Positions 53,292 through 64,000 of a DNA stretch of 64,000 nt are shown in pieces. The stretch comes from Euphorbia lathyris. Lineage: Eukaryota > Streptophyta > Magnoliopsida > Malpighiales > Euphorbiaceae. Each line of letters starts with the position of its first letter. Position 1 is the first letter of the stretch. The stretch spans positions 91,635,001 through 91,699,000 of the forward strand of contig NC_088913.1 of the NCBI RefSeq assembly GCF_963576675.1, in the 5' to 3' direction. The notes below the pieces were generated by a model. It saw only the letters and a program-made list of their open reading frames with translations, was not told the DNA's origin and ran no database searches. The translations under genes and the position numbers were made by a program.

Positions 53292-55128
53292 TGCTGATAG
53301 GGATATTTTGTCCTTATCTTTTAGCGTGATTTACGGTTTAGTTTTAGATGAAATAAATAAGTTTAATTGCAAAAATAGAGTGTTTTAAATTAAATAACGA
53401 AATAAAAATAAATTCCGTACTTTCGGTTAATTTTCCCTACTTTTTATTTAATTAGAAATAAAAACGTCAAGCTAACTCGGCTCTCGGGAATTGTATTTCA
53501 GGTACGAGCAAGGAGTGAAATTCCACCGACATATACGGGGCGTATCTCCCTTCACGCGGGGCGTGGAACATTTGGTCAGAAATAATTGAGCAATCCACAG
53601 GCACCACGTGGAATCTAGTCACCAATACGCGAGGCGTATCTCCCTTCACGCGGGGCGTGGAACATGTGTCAGAAATGATAAGCCTAATCCTGAAAGTCGG
53701 ACTGCATGGTCTCCCTGAGTCAACTACCCTACGCGCGACGTACCACCTTACACGCAGGGCGTGTAAGGAAGTTCGTCAATCCAAAAAGCTCAGAAACTTA
53801 TTTACGCGAGGCGTGCTTTAGCTACACGGTGCGTAAAAGGCCCAATTCAAGCAATAAAATCTCAGAAACTCAAACACGCGAGGCACACCCCAGTCTACGC
53901 GCAGCGTGATTGAGACAACAAGATCTGGATTTGGTCCACATGTAGAAGATTTCTGACAGAATGGGCAATTACGCGGGGCGTACTCCACCATACGTGAGGC
54001 GTGTCATGGGAGATCTGCATTAAATCATGTTCCTCCATGCTTGTATCTTATGAAATTACAATCCTACCCTAGCATGATGTGTATAAATAAGAGTGACTAT
54101 CACTCATTTAGATAGCTTTTAATCTTGAACCTTATATCTTACATCTTAGACTTTTTGATTCTTAGTATAGTTCTTGTTAGAGAGTGTGAGATTGTAGTTT
54201 ACATAGCAATTCTCTTCCACCTTGAGAGCTTGTTCGTTGATCCTAACATTCCATCAAAGTTCCGTTCTATCTTCGTTCACCAAGCTTGAAAGCTCCACCT
54301 CCAAGTCCTAAGTGATGGTCTTGAGTCCGGTTAGCTAGTTCCGAGGGTGGATTCTTCCCTTTTCACTTGCTAATTAGCTTGTACTCTTCCTATGTACTAG
54401 GCTTGGTTGTAATTTACATTTACATTCTCCATATTTATAATTTATGATTCATAATCTCTTTCTCTATATTTGTGTTGATGTTTGCTACTTGTTTTGATAC
54501 TTGTAATTGATTATTGTGTAGGAGAACACGATTTCCGACGCCGTTCGGGCTATCTTTAGGGATTCATATAGGTGTTGCCTTACCAGAAGTGACGTTATGG
54601 AAATCGTAGGAATTGACAAACCACGGAACTTACATGCCCTAATTTATGGTCCCAAGCATTAGACACGCCTTGACTAGGAACCACGTAGTCTAAGTACTTC
54701 ACGGATCGGCCACACTACATGTAGTCGTCATTGCAAGAGTAAAACATTAACCGTTTATATATTGAGAGTCGTTATTTGTCATATTTATAACTTATCGCCA
54801 TCCATATCATTCCGTAGAGTTTTGTTATATAAACTTATCTCACCTGTAGTTAGGAGTAGTTTGTAGTTGTTTCCCGAATCAACTCAAAGTATTCACCGCT
54901 TAGATAACATATAAAACCGAGTCGTTTAATACTTGGAGTTATAAATCCCGTGGATTCGATACCCAGTCTTAACCGGATTATTACTTGATACAACGAGGTA
55001 CACTTGCCCCTAAGTAGTGGTGTCTAGTAGAGTTAGAGCATTTAGGAAGATCACATCCATAGTCGTAACACACTCATCGTAATATACACTTCGTCGTTTA
55101 AAAGTTACACGCTAGATACCACACATCA
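53292..55128 (+). mobile_element. Solo LTR, Athila-type
   Basis: 1837 bp starting TGCTGATAGGG and ending CACACATCA, flanked by CCTACA on both sides (53286-53291 and 55129-55134). Its TATA box is at 54082-54089, and the late-LTR motif gatacaacgaggtacacttgcccctaa resembles the R/U5 end of Athila LTRs. There is no primer site after it and no purine tract before it, and the flanks read as one older sequence. It is thus a solo LTR left by LTR-LTR recombination. The U3 part holds the dyad array at 53534-54003. Confidence 0.75.
53534..54003 (+). repeat. Array of six paired 13-bp dyads in the solo LTR U3
   Basis: Twelve copies of a TACGC-N3-GCGTA type motif, in six pairs. Starts: 53534/53553, 53626/53647, 53730/53751, 53803/53823, 53875/53896, 53970/53991. 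Partners are 20-21 bases apart in five pairs; the first has an 11-base member and 19. In several copies the outer bases change together (T..A or C..G), which keeps the symmetry. Lies just upstream of the TATA box. Confidence 0.8.
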
Positions 55129-55134
55129 CCTACA

Positions 55135-55476
55135 GAAAATGTGCACTAGCCCTCTTATGAAGAATCAATGCATTTTCATGCTAATGTAGGCTCAAGTTCT
55201 CACATTTTAGGGTTTTTGCATTGGAGCAGGAGATTCCTTAAGTGAATATTGATTTAGAACTTAAAATTTTTTAGAACTTCACGATTAGGGAGTTTAAATA
55301 TTAACACAAAGCTATCACCACATATTGCAATCATAAAAGCACAATCAGTTAGGAATTAGATCAGAGAGTGAGATGATAACAAGAAAACGAATACATGATA
55401 CGATTTTCTTAAAGAGGACGCCAAGATTTATCAGAGGGTAATTTATTATACATATCATACTACAACAACAGCATGT
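55135..55476. other. Continuation of older repeat sequence, no gene
   Basis: Resumes after the solo LTR and ends at the LINE. It has weak resemblance to the Athila 3' non-coding region and no coding frame. Confidence 0.4.
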
Positions 55477-55661
55477 TTCATCTTTTTATCGTGTTTTTTT
55501 TTATAGAAATTGGGACGAGACAGAACTAGGGCGGGGTGAGCACCCATGGCCCAAGAACTGTCAAACCCGCAATATATTAAAAAAGGAAAAAGTGAATGTT
55601 TGAACAAAATGAGAGGAAGGAGAACAAACAAGACGAGGGGAGGAGAAAAGTTTAGAGAAAA

Positions 55662-58600
55662 TTAAGAGAAACGCAAATGTGAAATACTACAAATATCATC
55701 ATTGATAAACCTGTGGCAAAAATCAGGAGCGGAAGGCCACCAATTGATCATTGAAGAAGAGACTCCAAATTTTACCAAAGCGTCAGCAACTCTATTTCCT
55801 TCCCTGAAGATTTGAGAAAAGAGAATGTTCATCCTAGAGCAAATACTGAGACAATGCAACCATTCTTGTCGAATACTCCAAGGAACATCCATGGAACGAT
55901 GTCTAAGCAGATTAATAACGTACACTGAGTCTGACTCAACCCAAAGCTGACGCCAATTTTTCTCCCAAGCGAGTTCGATTGCGAAAATAGCGGCTCTTAA
56001 TTCAGCCATATAAGCAAAAGAAGGAGGGGTAGAAAAAGTAAAACAACCTTTGGGAAAACCTCGATAGTTGCGAAAAATACCACCCGCTCTAGCCTCGCCA
56101 GGAGTGCCAAAAGCAGAGCCGTCCATATTAACTTTAACCCAACCCGGAGGAGGTTTAAGCCAATGGACCGGAATAATGTTGGGAGCAGGAGGCGGCCTAT
56201 GAGAAGCTAGAAGATTGGATAAGATAACGACATCTCTCTGCGAAGAGCAAAAACCTTTAGAAAAGACAAAGGGCTCATGAATCAATCGAAATAGCTTAAC
56301 CTTCGAGTGCTGAATAGAAGGAGAAACATCCTTAAAGATTGCTTCATTCCGACAATGCCAGATTAACCAGATGCAAGTGATAGCGGCAACACGCCAGATT
56401 GTCGACACCTGGGAGCCAAAATGAATGCTACGGAGATTGTTGAAGAAGTGGATGAATTGGGAATGTCGAGGTAAAGAGCATGCAAAATGAATCTCAAGGG
56501 CCCTCCAGAGAGAATCTGCAAAAGAACAGCTAATGAATAAATGATTAATGGACTCAGCATCCCTGCCACAAAGAACACAGCAAGAGGCAATGGAGAATCC
56601 AAGGCGCTGCAGGAGATCATGAGTCAGAACCCGACCATGCAAAACTCTCCATAAAGTAAAGGATCGAGAATGGGGAGTGTGAGCATTCCAAACAAATTTA
56701 TACCAGTCCACCAAAGAGGAACTAGGACTGATAACCGAATAGTATTCTTTGGCAGAAAAAATACCCTTTGTAGAGGGTTGCCAAGCACAGAAATCAATAA
56801 CATCTCTACCCATGTGAATAGATTGAATACTGACTTGAACAACCGAAGGAAGATTACCTAAATCAAGCCACTCTGAATTTACCAAAAAGTCATCAACAGA
56901 ATTATAGCGCGAACGCTTTTCCTGAGGATCGAGACCCAATATGTCCGCTACCGAAGGAATTATCCACCTATCAGTCTAGAAGTTGAGCTTTGAAGATTGG
57001 CCAATCCACCAAAAGGCCTGTTCCCAAATGAATGAATAAACAATCTTACAAGAAGACCAAATCGAGGAGGGAGCAATGGTAGCTTTAGGTAAACCAGAGA
57101 CCGCCAGAAATCTAGATTTCATCAGAGAAATAGCAAGACTGGTTCCTTGAATTAAATCCCAACACATCTTACCCAAGAGAGCCTGGTTAAAGATCCTAAA
57201 GTCCTTAATTCACAAACCTCCACCCTCCAAACTTTTGCAACAAGTTTGCCAGGGAACCATGATTAGCTTCCTCTGATCAATACAACCCGTCCAAAGGAAG
57301 TTCCTAACACTTATATTAAGATTTTTCAACAAACCCACTGGCCACTTATAGGTCAAGAATAAGTGAACCAGAGATCCAGTAATAGCAGACTTAATTAGAG
57401 TTAAACGCCCTGCAAAGGAGAGAGAGCTTCCTTTCCACTTGCTAAATTGAGAAAGAAACTTGTCTACAAGGCTGCTGAGATGACGAGCCCTATGAGTTCC
57501 AATAAATAGAGGGACTCCTAAGTAACTGAAAGGGAGGGACTCCAAACGGATGCCAAGATAGTGAGCCAGACGAACCCTCCTCGTAAGACTCACTTGAGAA
57601 CAAAAAAAGATAGCAGATTTATCCCAACTAACCTGTTGACCGGAGATCTGTCCATAGAGAAGGAAGAAATCCTTGAGTGCATACAAGTTGTTCAAGGAAT
57701 CCACTCCAAAAATGAGCATGTCATCAGCAAAGAGAAGATGAGAGGGAAAAGAGTTTCCACCAGAATAATACATAGGAGAATAACTACCCTCCTGCACCAT
57801 TTTAGCAAGCCAACGAGAGAAAAAATCCTCAGCAATGTCAAATAGAAGAGGAGAGAGGGGATCCCCTTGTCTAACCCCTCTGGAATAAGAAAAGTAACCC
57901 TTTGAATAACCATTAATCATTATAGAAATACGAGCAGATGCCAGAATGTTAAGGATCCAATCCCTGAAAGTGAGAGAAAGCCCAAAGGAATCCAGCATAG
58001 CCAAGAGGAAGTTCCAATCTAAAGTATCAAAAGCCTTACGAATATCAATTTTTAAAGCCATGTGTCCACCAAAACGTTTTCTATCGAGCATATTAACTCC
58101 CCTAGAAGCTAAGGCAATGCACTGATGAATGCTTCTACCTTTAAGGAAACCATACTGGTTGGGAGAAACAATCCTTGCAGCAATAACTGCAAGACGATCA
58201 GCAAGAATTTTTTAGATGATTTTGAAACCAAAGTTACTCATTACAATTGGACGAAAGTTCTCAATTCTGTCAGCTTCAACAACTTTAGGAATTAGAGCCA
58301 TAATACTAGAATTTAAACCAGGCAGGATGCAACCATGATCAAAGAAAGCCTGAACCATATTGCAAACATCCTGTACAACTCCATTCTATCCTAAGCCAGG
58401 TTACTACCATAGACAAAAAAGAGTAGAAAAGATTTATCACCCAGCTGGTGTTGAACAGTAACATGTTGTGCATGAGAAGAATGAAGAGAAAGAGAAGAAG
58501 CATCCCTAGTAAGAAGTCAAAGAGTCGGTGAATCCTTATCATTCCAAGCAAAGAGAGAAAGACCCAGAGATCTCCAAAACCTATCAGCAATGTCACTAAA

Positions 58601-58720
58601 ACAAACAAGAGGTTCTGCAAGACACGAAAAATCAGGACGATGTTGTAGGCATAGAAGTTTCAGGGCTCGTTGAGTGCTATCATTACCGATGCCCCTACAA
58701 TTCCAATATAACACAATCAT
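55662..58720 (-). pseudogene. LINE ORF2: endonuclease start, reverse transcriptase, RNase H
   Basis: ATG 58720 overlaps the ORF1 stop as ATGA. The endonuclease begins normally (WNCRGIGN) but is lost after about 110 residues near 58380, with stops and a frame change. RT follows in one frame from about 58320: KIDIRKAFDTLDW, GVRQGDPLSPLLF, active site FADDMLIFG, and the zinc-finger-like region near CCVLCGRDAESINHLFISC. The RNase H domain is VNMDGSAFGTPGEARAGG ... WVESDSVYVINLL ... REGNRVADAL to the stop at 55662. In-frame stops at 58204-58206, about 57210 and about 56976 break the RT-RNase H frame. Without endonuclease it cannot mobilise itself. Confidence 0.87.
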
Positions 58721-60030
58721 TGAAACCGTACAGGCGGCTTACTATGCCGTTTACCACTGATCTCAAGGGGAATGCTATTGTCTTTTTGCTTCTTCCTTTT
58801 CTGAACTTTAGACCAAGTCTTTTCCTCTGAATCATTAACCACCTGCAAACTGTCCCCGTTTCTGGAATGCTCAATGATTTGTAAATTAGGAATTTCAGAA
58901 ACCTGAGAATTGGGATGATGCCAACCCAAGACTTCCAGCTCTTTATCAAGTTGATAAGGAGGAAAACCAAGAGTAGGAGAGGCGGGGGCCGTGCCAGAAT
59001 CAGAGCCAAGAACTAACTCACTAATCTTGACAGAACTATGAAGCACCATCTGCAAGTCACGGTTATTAGGTTTGTCAGACTCTCCATTGGTAGTCGCTTC
59101 TTTAGAGGATTCACCAATATCAATGTGAACTCCTAGCTTCTGTTTCCAAATCCGAGTAACAGACCTACCTCGGGGCTTAGGAGATCCCATCTTCTGCTTC
59201 CCATTTCTTTGCTTTAGTTCAACATGCTCCTCATGACGAAGGTTCCTCCTACAAGCTCCAGCAGAATGACCAATGGAATGGCAAATAGAGCATAAGTCCG
59301 GAAGTCTTTCATATTCGAGAGTAATCCAATGCATTGAGGTGTCAGTATCCACCCGTAGCTTGTATTGAATTTCCTTAGAAAGCTCCACATCAATCAAAAT
59401 ACGAGCATAGTGACCCATTTCACCCTCCATAGTATTCTTATCAAAACGAAGGGGCACCCCAATTGCTCTTGCAATGCTTTCCATGATCTGATTATCCCAG
59501 AATTCCCAAGGAAGATTGTAGAATCGGACCCAGACCTGAGCAAAAGTGGATTTGTGAGAGTCTCGGTTAAATCCCGGGCTCCAAGGAATCAAGCGCATAA
59601 TCCCCGGCCTAAGAGCAATGGCACCACGACTCCAAACAGGTTGGAGAGTCTCTGCGAACGAAAGAATGATGTGGTAAAAACCTCTACCCAGAGAAATCAA
59701 TTTCCAATTAGGAGAGCAACCCCAAATAGCTGAAAGTTTGGCCTTAAAGTTCGGCTGCTTACAAGGAGATTCCCCTTTAGCAAGAGTGATACGCCCGATA
59801 ATAGAATGTTTACAAAGATTGAGCCTTTCATTGTAAATATCTTGCTATATTTTGACGGCTTTAAAAATGCCTTCTTTGGATATAAAAGATCGATCCACAA
59901 GGGGAGGAACATCCGGAGAAAAAGCCGCAAAAGTAACATTACCAACAAGTGTAGCCGGATAGGACCTAGGTCCAGCAGAGGGCCCTGATCCCGAAGGAGG
60001 ACAAATAGCAGCATCACTAGATCCAGGCAA
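58717..60030 (-). pseudogene. LINE ORF1, DUF4283-like RNA-binding protein with zinc knuckle
   Basis: 437 codons in one frame from ATG 60030 with a single TAG at 59845-59847. The N-terminal part (VDRSFISKEGIFKAV ... GRGFYHIILSF ... VWVRFYNLPWEFWD ... IGVPLRFD) is the DUF4283-like domain of plant LINE ORF1 proteins, and CSICHSIGHSAGAC near 59265-59310 is the CCHC knuckle. The tail is basic. The protein would coat the LINE RNA. The TGA at 58717-58719 overlaps the ORF2 ATG. Confidence 0.83.
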
Positions 60031-60704
60031 AACATTTTTTCAAAAAAAGAGGATCTAGAAAAAAGATGAGCAATGGAGCAATCCATCTCCATCAGATCTA
60101 CTAGAACCGAACAAACAACTATCCTCACAAATCCAAGAAAACAGATCAAACTGTCAAACCAAACAAAATTTTAAAAACACAGATCCACAAACACCGACAG
60201 CAGGTGATGACTCGGTGCAAATCATCAATTAGATTATCTCCTCCATCATTTCTTTTAATATTTATAATTCATGTTTTAATAAGTAAGATATTTTCCTTTT
60301 GTTTAATATATCATGAAATTACTGCACAGCAAGCCAAAATCGTTAAAGATCTGAAAACACCAGCAACAGGACAAGGCCGGCGGCAGATGGCGGCGAGCGG
60401 TCCGATGACGGCACGTAAGCTGAATAGATGGAGGAGCGGACGACGGAGATCCGAGACAGAATGAACAGATCCGCACGAAAGGTCGATAGATCCGTAAAGA
60501 AAACAGAACTGAGAAGGAGATCCGTGAAGGACGACACACCACTGAAACAGAATACGCGGAAGAGAGAGAAAAAGGCACGGAGCAACGTCAACGGCGGCGG
60601 TGCGGCTAAACATGGCGGCGGCGACTGTGCGGCAAAGAAGGGGCGGCCTCAAACCCTAGCAGAGCTTTGTTGAAGAAGAAGACTTATTCTTTTATTTATA
60701 TTTA
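60031..60704 (-). promoter_or_regulatory. LINE 5' UTR with G+C-rich start
   Basis: From 60704 down to the ORF1 ATG. The outer part (60340-60660) is rich in CGG/CCG triplets in contrast to the A+T-rich surroundings, as often seen for internal promoters of LINEs. The frames found in it on both strands look like products of base composition. Confidence 0.55.
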
Positions 60705-60722
60705 TTCATCTTTTTATTATGT

Positions 60723-60909
60723 TATGCACAAAAATATTGCAGTTATTACTGTAATTTCCTCACCCCCAAATAAAAATCAACATTGTCCCCAATGTTACAC
60801 TAAAAACAGGAGAAAAGAACCATAACATGATAGCATGTGAGTGTAACAATAAATGCAAAGAAGGGTTATATGTGTTACCAGATGCTTGGATAGCGATAAG
60901 TTTGAAGGA
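60723..60909 (-). other. Athila-type 3' non-coding remnant
   Basis: cctcacccccaaataaaaat and ttgtccccaatgtt at 60758-60800 recall the LTR/3' region junction of Athila-2. No LTR boundary can be fixed because the LINE and older sequence adjoin. Confidence 0.4.
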
Positions 60910-61962
60910 TTAGACAAGCGGGGAAAGAGAGGAATCAACCTCTCGATCCTTAGCAGGAGCAGTACCATCCCCTTTCGAGGAGGTAGCGGCATTTGTTTCA
61001 GGGACAGCAGATTTCGCTCTTACCGGACTTTTGATCGAGGCACCCGAAGGACTTTTCCGCCCATGCTCATCTACACAGAGATGCTTCAGCATATCCACCT
61101 CTCCTTGTAGAGTAGCAGTTTTATGCTCAAGGGCATGGATCTGGTCTCGGTTAGCCACATTTTATGCAAACAGTGCATTGAACTGGAAAACTATATCATC
61201 GTTGGTGAGCTTTGCACATTTCTTATAAAAGGCAAGGTCTTTTTCGTGCTCAATTTGCTCGGACTCAGATGAGACAGAGACAGTAAGTTCATTCTTACTC
61301 TTTTGGCTTTCGACTCTCCTGACTTCAACAAAGTCCGCCATCCAGACCCACTTCCCATTCACCAGTTTTCCAAACAACATGCTCTGTAAACTTCTTAAAT
61401 CAATCTGGTCAGGATGGTTCACAACAGTGAGCCGGGTGTGGTCCTCTGGCTTAAAAACCCCAATGGCTTCTGCAATTCGAATCACGATGCTCCCACAGCA
61501 AATGACCAAGGAATTCTTCTTTCCAAATGTGCTGATGTACTCCCCAAACCAATAGCCTAAGTTCATTCTGGGCCCGGTCGTCATACTCCACAGAGCCGTA
61601 AGGTCGGTATGGGGAATAGTGGCCTGGTTTTCGCGGGCAAATATGGTTCCAGAGACCAGCTTATGTAGGTAACGAACGGCATAGTCTTCAATATTCGAAG
61701 CTTTCGAAACACTACCATCGTAATTGGGCTGGCCCAAAATAGAATGCCAAAAAGCTGTTGGGTCAATCCCATCAGGGGTTTGGGTAAACGCCTCCTTGTA
61801 ACTTTCCGACTCCAGGTCATCGTCATCCGTTGCACCCAATAAACTGTTAAACATGTTCAACGAAGGTCTCTGGGTGTGAGTCAATAGCCGAAAACTAAAC
61901 TTTCCTTCCTCCTCTGGGTCTGTGATCTCGGGATTATGCTTGAACATAGCCAGGAATTCCAA
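60910..61962 (-). pseudogene. Athila third ORF (ATHILA ORF-1 family), N-terminally truncated
   Basis: Minus-strand frame with ELTLEFLAMF, FSFRLL, YAVRYLHKLVSGTIFAR, TDLTALWSM and LGYWFGEYI, a pattern I recognise from the ATHILA ORF-1 family found between pol and the 3' LTR in Athila elements. A single in-frame TAA at 61162-61164 separates it from 82 more codons in the same frame, which start with a coiled coil (QIHALEHKTATLQGEVDMLKHL). The N-terminus is cut near 61980 by the neighbouring copia fragment. No pol of this element is present. Function of the family is unknown. Confidence 0.7.
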
Positions 61963-61982
61963 CGTGAGCTCTTTCCAGACTA

Positions 61983-62665
61983 GACATTGCCTTCACAGTA
62001 ATCGATTATGACAATTTCTTCATTGCCCTACGGATGAGCATTGGAAGAGTGTGAAGCGCGTTCTCAGGTACCTTCAAGGAACATTAACATTCGACATTAC
62101 TATGTCATCAAAACCAATTCTGAACGTTCACTATTACTCTAATAGTGATTGGGGTGGGTGCCCTAATGACCGAAGGTCCACATGTGTGTTTTGCATCTAC
62201 ATAGAAAAAAGCATTGTTTCATGGCAAACACGCAAGCAACCAACTATTGCCCGCTCCTCCACTGAAAATGAATACAGAGCTGTTGCAAATGCCACTGCCA
62301 AGTTGCTTCGGATTCGATCCCTCGTGACTGATCTTGGATTTAAAATTCCTACACCGGTTCAACTATGGTGTGACAATGTGGGTGCCATTTATCTCACATC
62401 AAATCCTATGTTTCATGCTCGAACGAAACACATTAAACTGGATTATCACTTTGTTCATGAACAGGTTACGAGTGGTTTTCTTAGTGTTTGCTTCATTCCC
62501 ACAGCTGATCAAGTCGCATATATCCTAACCAAGCCGCTACCTAGCTCACGCTTTGCTTTGCTTCGCTCACGGCTACTAGTCCAAGATAGGCATCGGCTTG
62601 CGGGGGAGGGGGGTGTTAGAGATAATATTATGTATTATCTCTACTATTATATTCTGGATAATTAG
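61983..62665 (+). pseudogene. copia-3 RNase H fragment
   Basis: Starts abruptly near 61983 and, after a frame change near 62020, reads VKRVLRYLQGT, the RNase H motif SNSDWGGCPNDRRST, SSTENEYRAVA, LWCDNVGAIYL, ARTKHIKLDYHFV and the tail of copia pol. The frame then runs on through the purine tract into the LTR. It is the 3' end of an otherwise missing element, different from copia-1 and copia-2. Confidence 0.83.
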
Positions 62666-62840
62666 AATTAAATACCTATAAATATTATACTTGTACTACT
62701 ACTCTCATTAGTATAATAGGTTTATACTTACTTTCTACAGTAGTGTGATAGGATTATACATCTGTAATATAAATACTATCTATCAATAGAAACCCTAATC
62801 AAGGGAATTAATACTGCAGATATTCTTAACGTAATTAAGT

Positions 62841-62871
<31 letters not shown>

Positions 62872-62933
62872 GTTCGACTCCCTCCCTCTATCTCGACTGT
62901 TCTTCACAGTCAATCCCTAATCAAACAGTTACA
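62614..62933 (+). repeat. 3' LTR of copia-3
   Basis: Starts TGTTAGAGATAATATT right after the purine tract gcgggggagggggg (62600-62613) and ends AGTTACA, about 320 bp. Contains a TATA-like ctataaata near 62671 and a (TC)14 run at 62841-62868. Confidence 0.78.
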
Positions 62934-63058
62934 ACATCGCAATCTTTAAATAAACTCAATTGAATGAAGCCAGTTTCAGAATTGGATTCCAAATCCCAAT
63001 TGGAATCAGAATCGTAATTAATTAAATCGGTGATCATTTTACTAGGGTCTATTGTTTT

Positions 63059-63403
63059 TTGGTTTTAGTGGTATATTGTTCATTGGATTTTGAACCAGAG
63101 TATAAGCTACCGATAATGTCAATTGATTCGGCCCTAGTTTATCCTAATTCTGATTTAAAGGCCAATTGGAATCTCTCAATCACTGTCAAACCCAAAGATC
63201 CTTGGACTGCGCTTTATGAAGATGTGCAAGTTTCTATGTTGTTAAAGGATGATGTTGTTGTTTCGAATAAGAAGATGTGCAAGTTCTTTTTTCAGTGCCT
63301 TGAAGATTTATCGGATCAGAAGAAATTTAAAGTGAATATGGCTTCAACTTCAAGTATTATTAACCAAAAACTCACTTTCTCCTTGAAGTTCATTCTCGTG
63401 TAA
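63059..63403 (+). pseudogene. LEA2 / NDR1-HIN1-like (NHL) protein fragment
   Basis: After a hydrophobic stretch comes IMSIDSALV, then SDLKANWNLSITVKPKDPW, LYEDVQVSMLLKDDVVVSNK and KKFKVNMASTSS, the order of conserved blocks in plant LEA2/NHL membrane-anchored proteins. Just upstream another frame reads IILLGSIVFWF, the typical membrane anchor of that family, so a frameshift near 63080 seems to separate anchor and domain. The N-terminal cytosolic part and the end of the domain are missing. The copia-3 LTR ends 125 bases upstream. Likely a host gene remnant; a split exon of a real gene is possible. Confidence 0.5.
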
Positions 63404-64000
63404 CCTTTTCACCTAGAATGGCTTGGACAATTATAAAGCATATGCATGTCTTATGTCAAGATTTGAAGCTTGTTTTTCTTTCTGCTTAACCACCTACATT
63501 TTACATGGCAGGAGGGTCATTCATCTGCAATTAGTTTAGGTATCATTTCAGTTTTAAACTATAATTTATTGTTCTTTTTTTAAAGTTATATTTTATTGGT
63601 TATTTTCAAGTCATCTTGATGAATGAGTATGGTTTGGTGCACATTGCTGCTGGAGATCTGTTGCCAGCATAAATTGTAGTCATGGTAGGGATGTGGCTTT
63701 TTTCCTTTTTGTTTTCTAGTTTTTGAATGAAAATATATTCTTTGATTTTCCTCACATCCTTAATTCATTGGTATCATCATTGATCTTCAATTGGAAATGC
63801 CATTTTGCTTTACAATATCATTAATTTAGTTTTCATTTGCTTTTAGCTTGGAAAATTCTATGGTATCAGATGAAAAGTTTGACATTGTTCTAATTGCAAG
63901 ATAGACCTATTCGGATAATTTATTTTAAATCTTTGATAAAAGCGTTCAATTTGAAATACCATTTTGGTTAAAATATCAAGGTTACTAATATGTGAATTCA
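63404..64000. other. Non-coding flank, nothing recognised
   Basis: A+T-rich sequence with no supportable frame, repeat boundary or RNA gene. Confidence 0.5.

Larger units (their letters stand above)
55490..60704 (-). mobile_element. L1-type LINE with 13-bp target duplication
   Basis: Minus strand: G+C-rich 5' UTR (60704 to about 60030), ORF1, ORF2 with RT and RNase H, and a T-run (A-tail on the minus strand) at 55494-55503. TTCATCTTTTTAT occurs at 55477-55489 and 60705-60717; the match extends to 18 bases with two differences. The 5' end appears complete, but about 1 kb between endonuclease and RT is deleted. Confidence 0.85.

Noticed and set aside
59697..60149. 150-codon hydrophobic frame that looks like a membrane protein
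   Set aside because: Out-of-frame reading of LINE ORF1, whose real frame continues through the region with the DUF4283-like motifs.
60303..60652. Overlapping minus-strand frames of 80-113 codons
   Set aside because: Product of the G+C-rich LINE 5' UTR; three frames are open at once and none shows a domain.

Overview
The window is repeat-dense nuclear DNA of a flowering plant, most likely a eudicot. The evidence is the plant-specific retroelement lineages: Athila- and Tat-type Ty3/gypsy, Sirevirus-like Ty1/copia with a third ORF, an L1-type LINE with a C-terminal RNase H, hAT- and Mutator-type MITEs and a tRNA-like SINE. The species cannot be told from the sequence. I find no intact host gene. 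The only host-like coding traces are a broken small membrane protein (44208-44752) and a truncated LEA2/NDR1-HIN1-like fragment (63059-63403).

Layout. 1-2543: 5' half of a Tat-type element on the minus strand. Its LTR (2067-2543) cuts the integrase of an Athila element (Athila-1, 2544-9114, minus) that still has a 1614-codon gag-pol frame. Athila-1 in turn sits in the 3' LTR of a tandem Athila array (9115-31676, minus) built LTR-internal-LTR-internal-LTR (Athila-2 and Athila-3). A Sirevirus-like element, copia-1 (18045-28796, plus), lies inside Athila-3. The array itself abuts a truncated LTR of a second Sirevirus-like element, copia-2 (31677-43089, minus). The nesting gives a relative order: copia-2, then the Athila array, then Athila-1 and copia-1, then Tat.

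43126-51955 is bounded by inverted arms of about 0.8 kb, each holding a long hairpin and the same 107-codon frame. Between the arms are the membrane-protein pseudogene, a hAT MITE with a perfect 8-bp target duplication, an LTR/PBS remnant, a Mutator-like MITE, a SINE with a 14-bp target duplication, a copia integrase/RT fragment and another MITE. From 52200 on there are diverged Athila 3' non-coding sequences carrying a solo LTR (53292-55128, flanked by CCTACA) and a LINE (about 55490-60704, minus). These are followed by an Athila-type third ORF (60910-61962), the 3' end of another copia element with its LTR (61983-62933) and the LEA2-like fragment.

Points of most interest: (1) copia-1 and copia-2 both carry a third ORF of about 925 codons. 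It has a globular N-terminal domain, basic patches and a coiled-coil tail but no signal peptide, and a TATA box stands 87-88 bp upstream of its ATG in both copies. (2) The U3 regions of three LTR families carry arrays of short dyad-symmetric motifs; in two Athila-type families the motifs recur at 21 bp (two helical turns), and in the solo LTR the six motif pairs are themselves spaced near multiples of 10.5 bp. (3) The capsid part of gag is missing from Tat, Athila-2 and probably Athila-3 while pol is kept. All coordinates and repeat matches were read by eye; identities are estimates.
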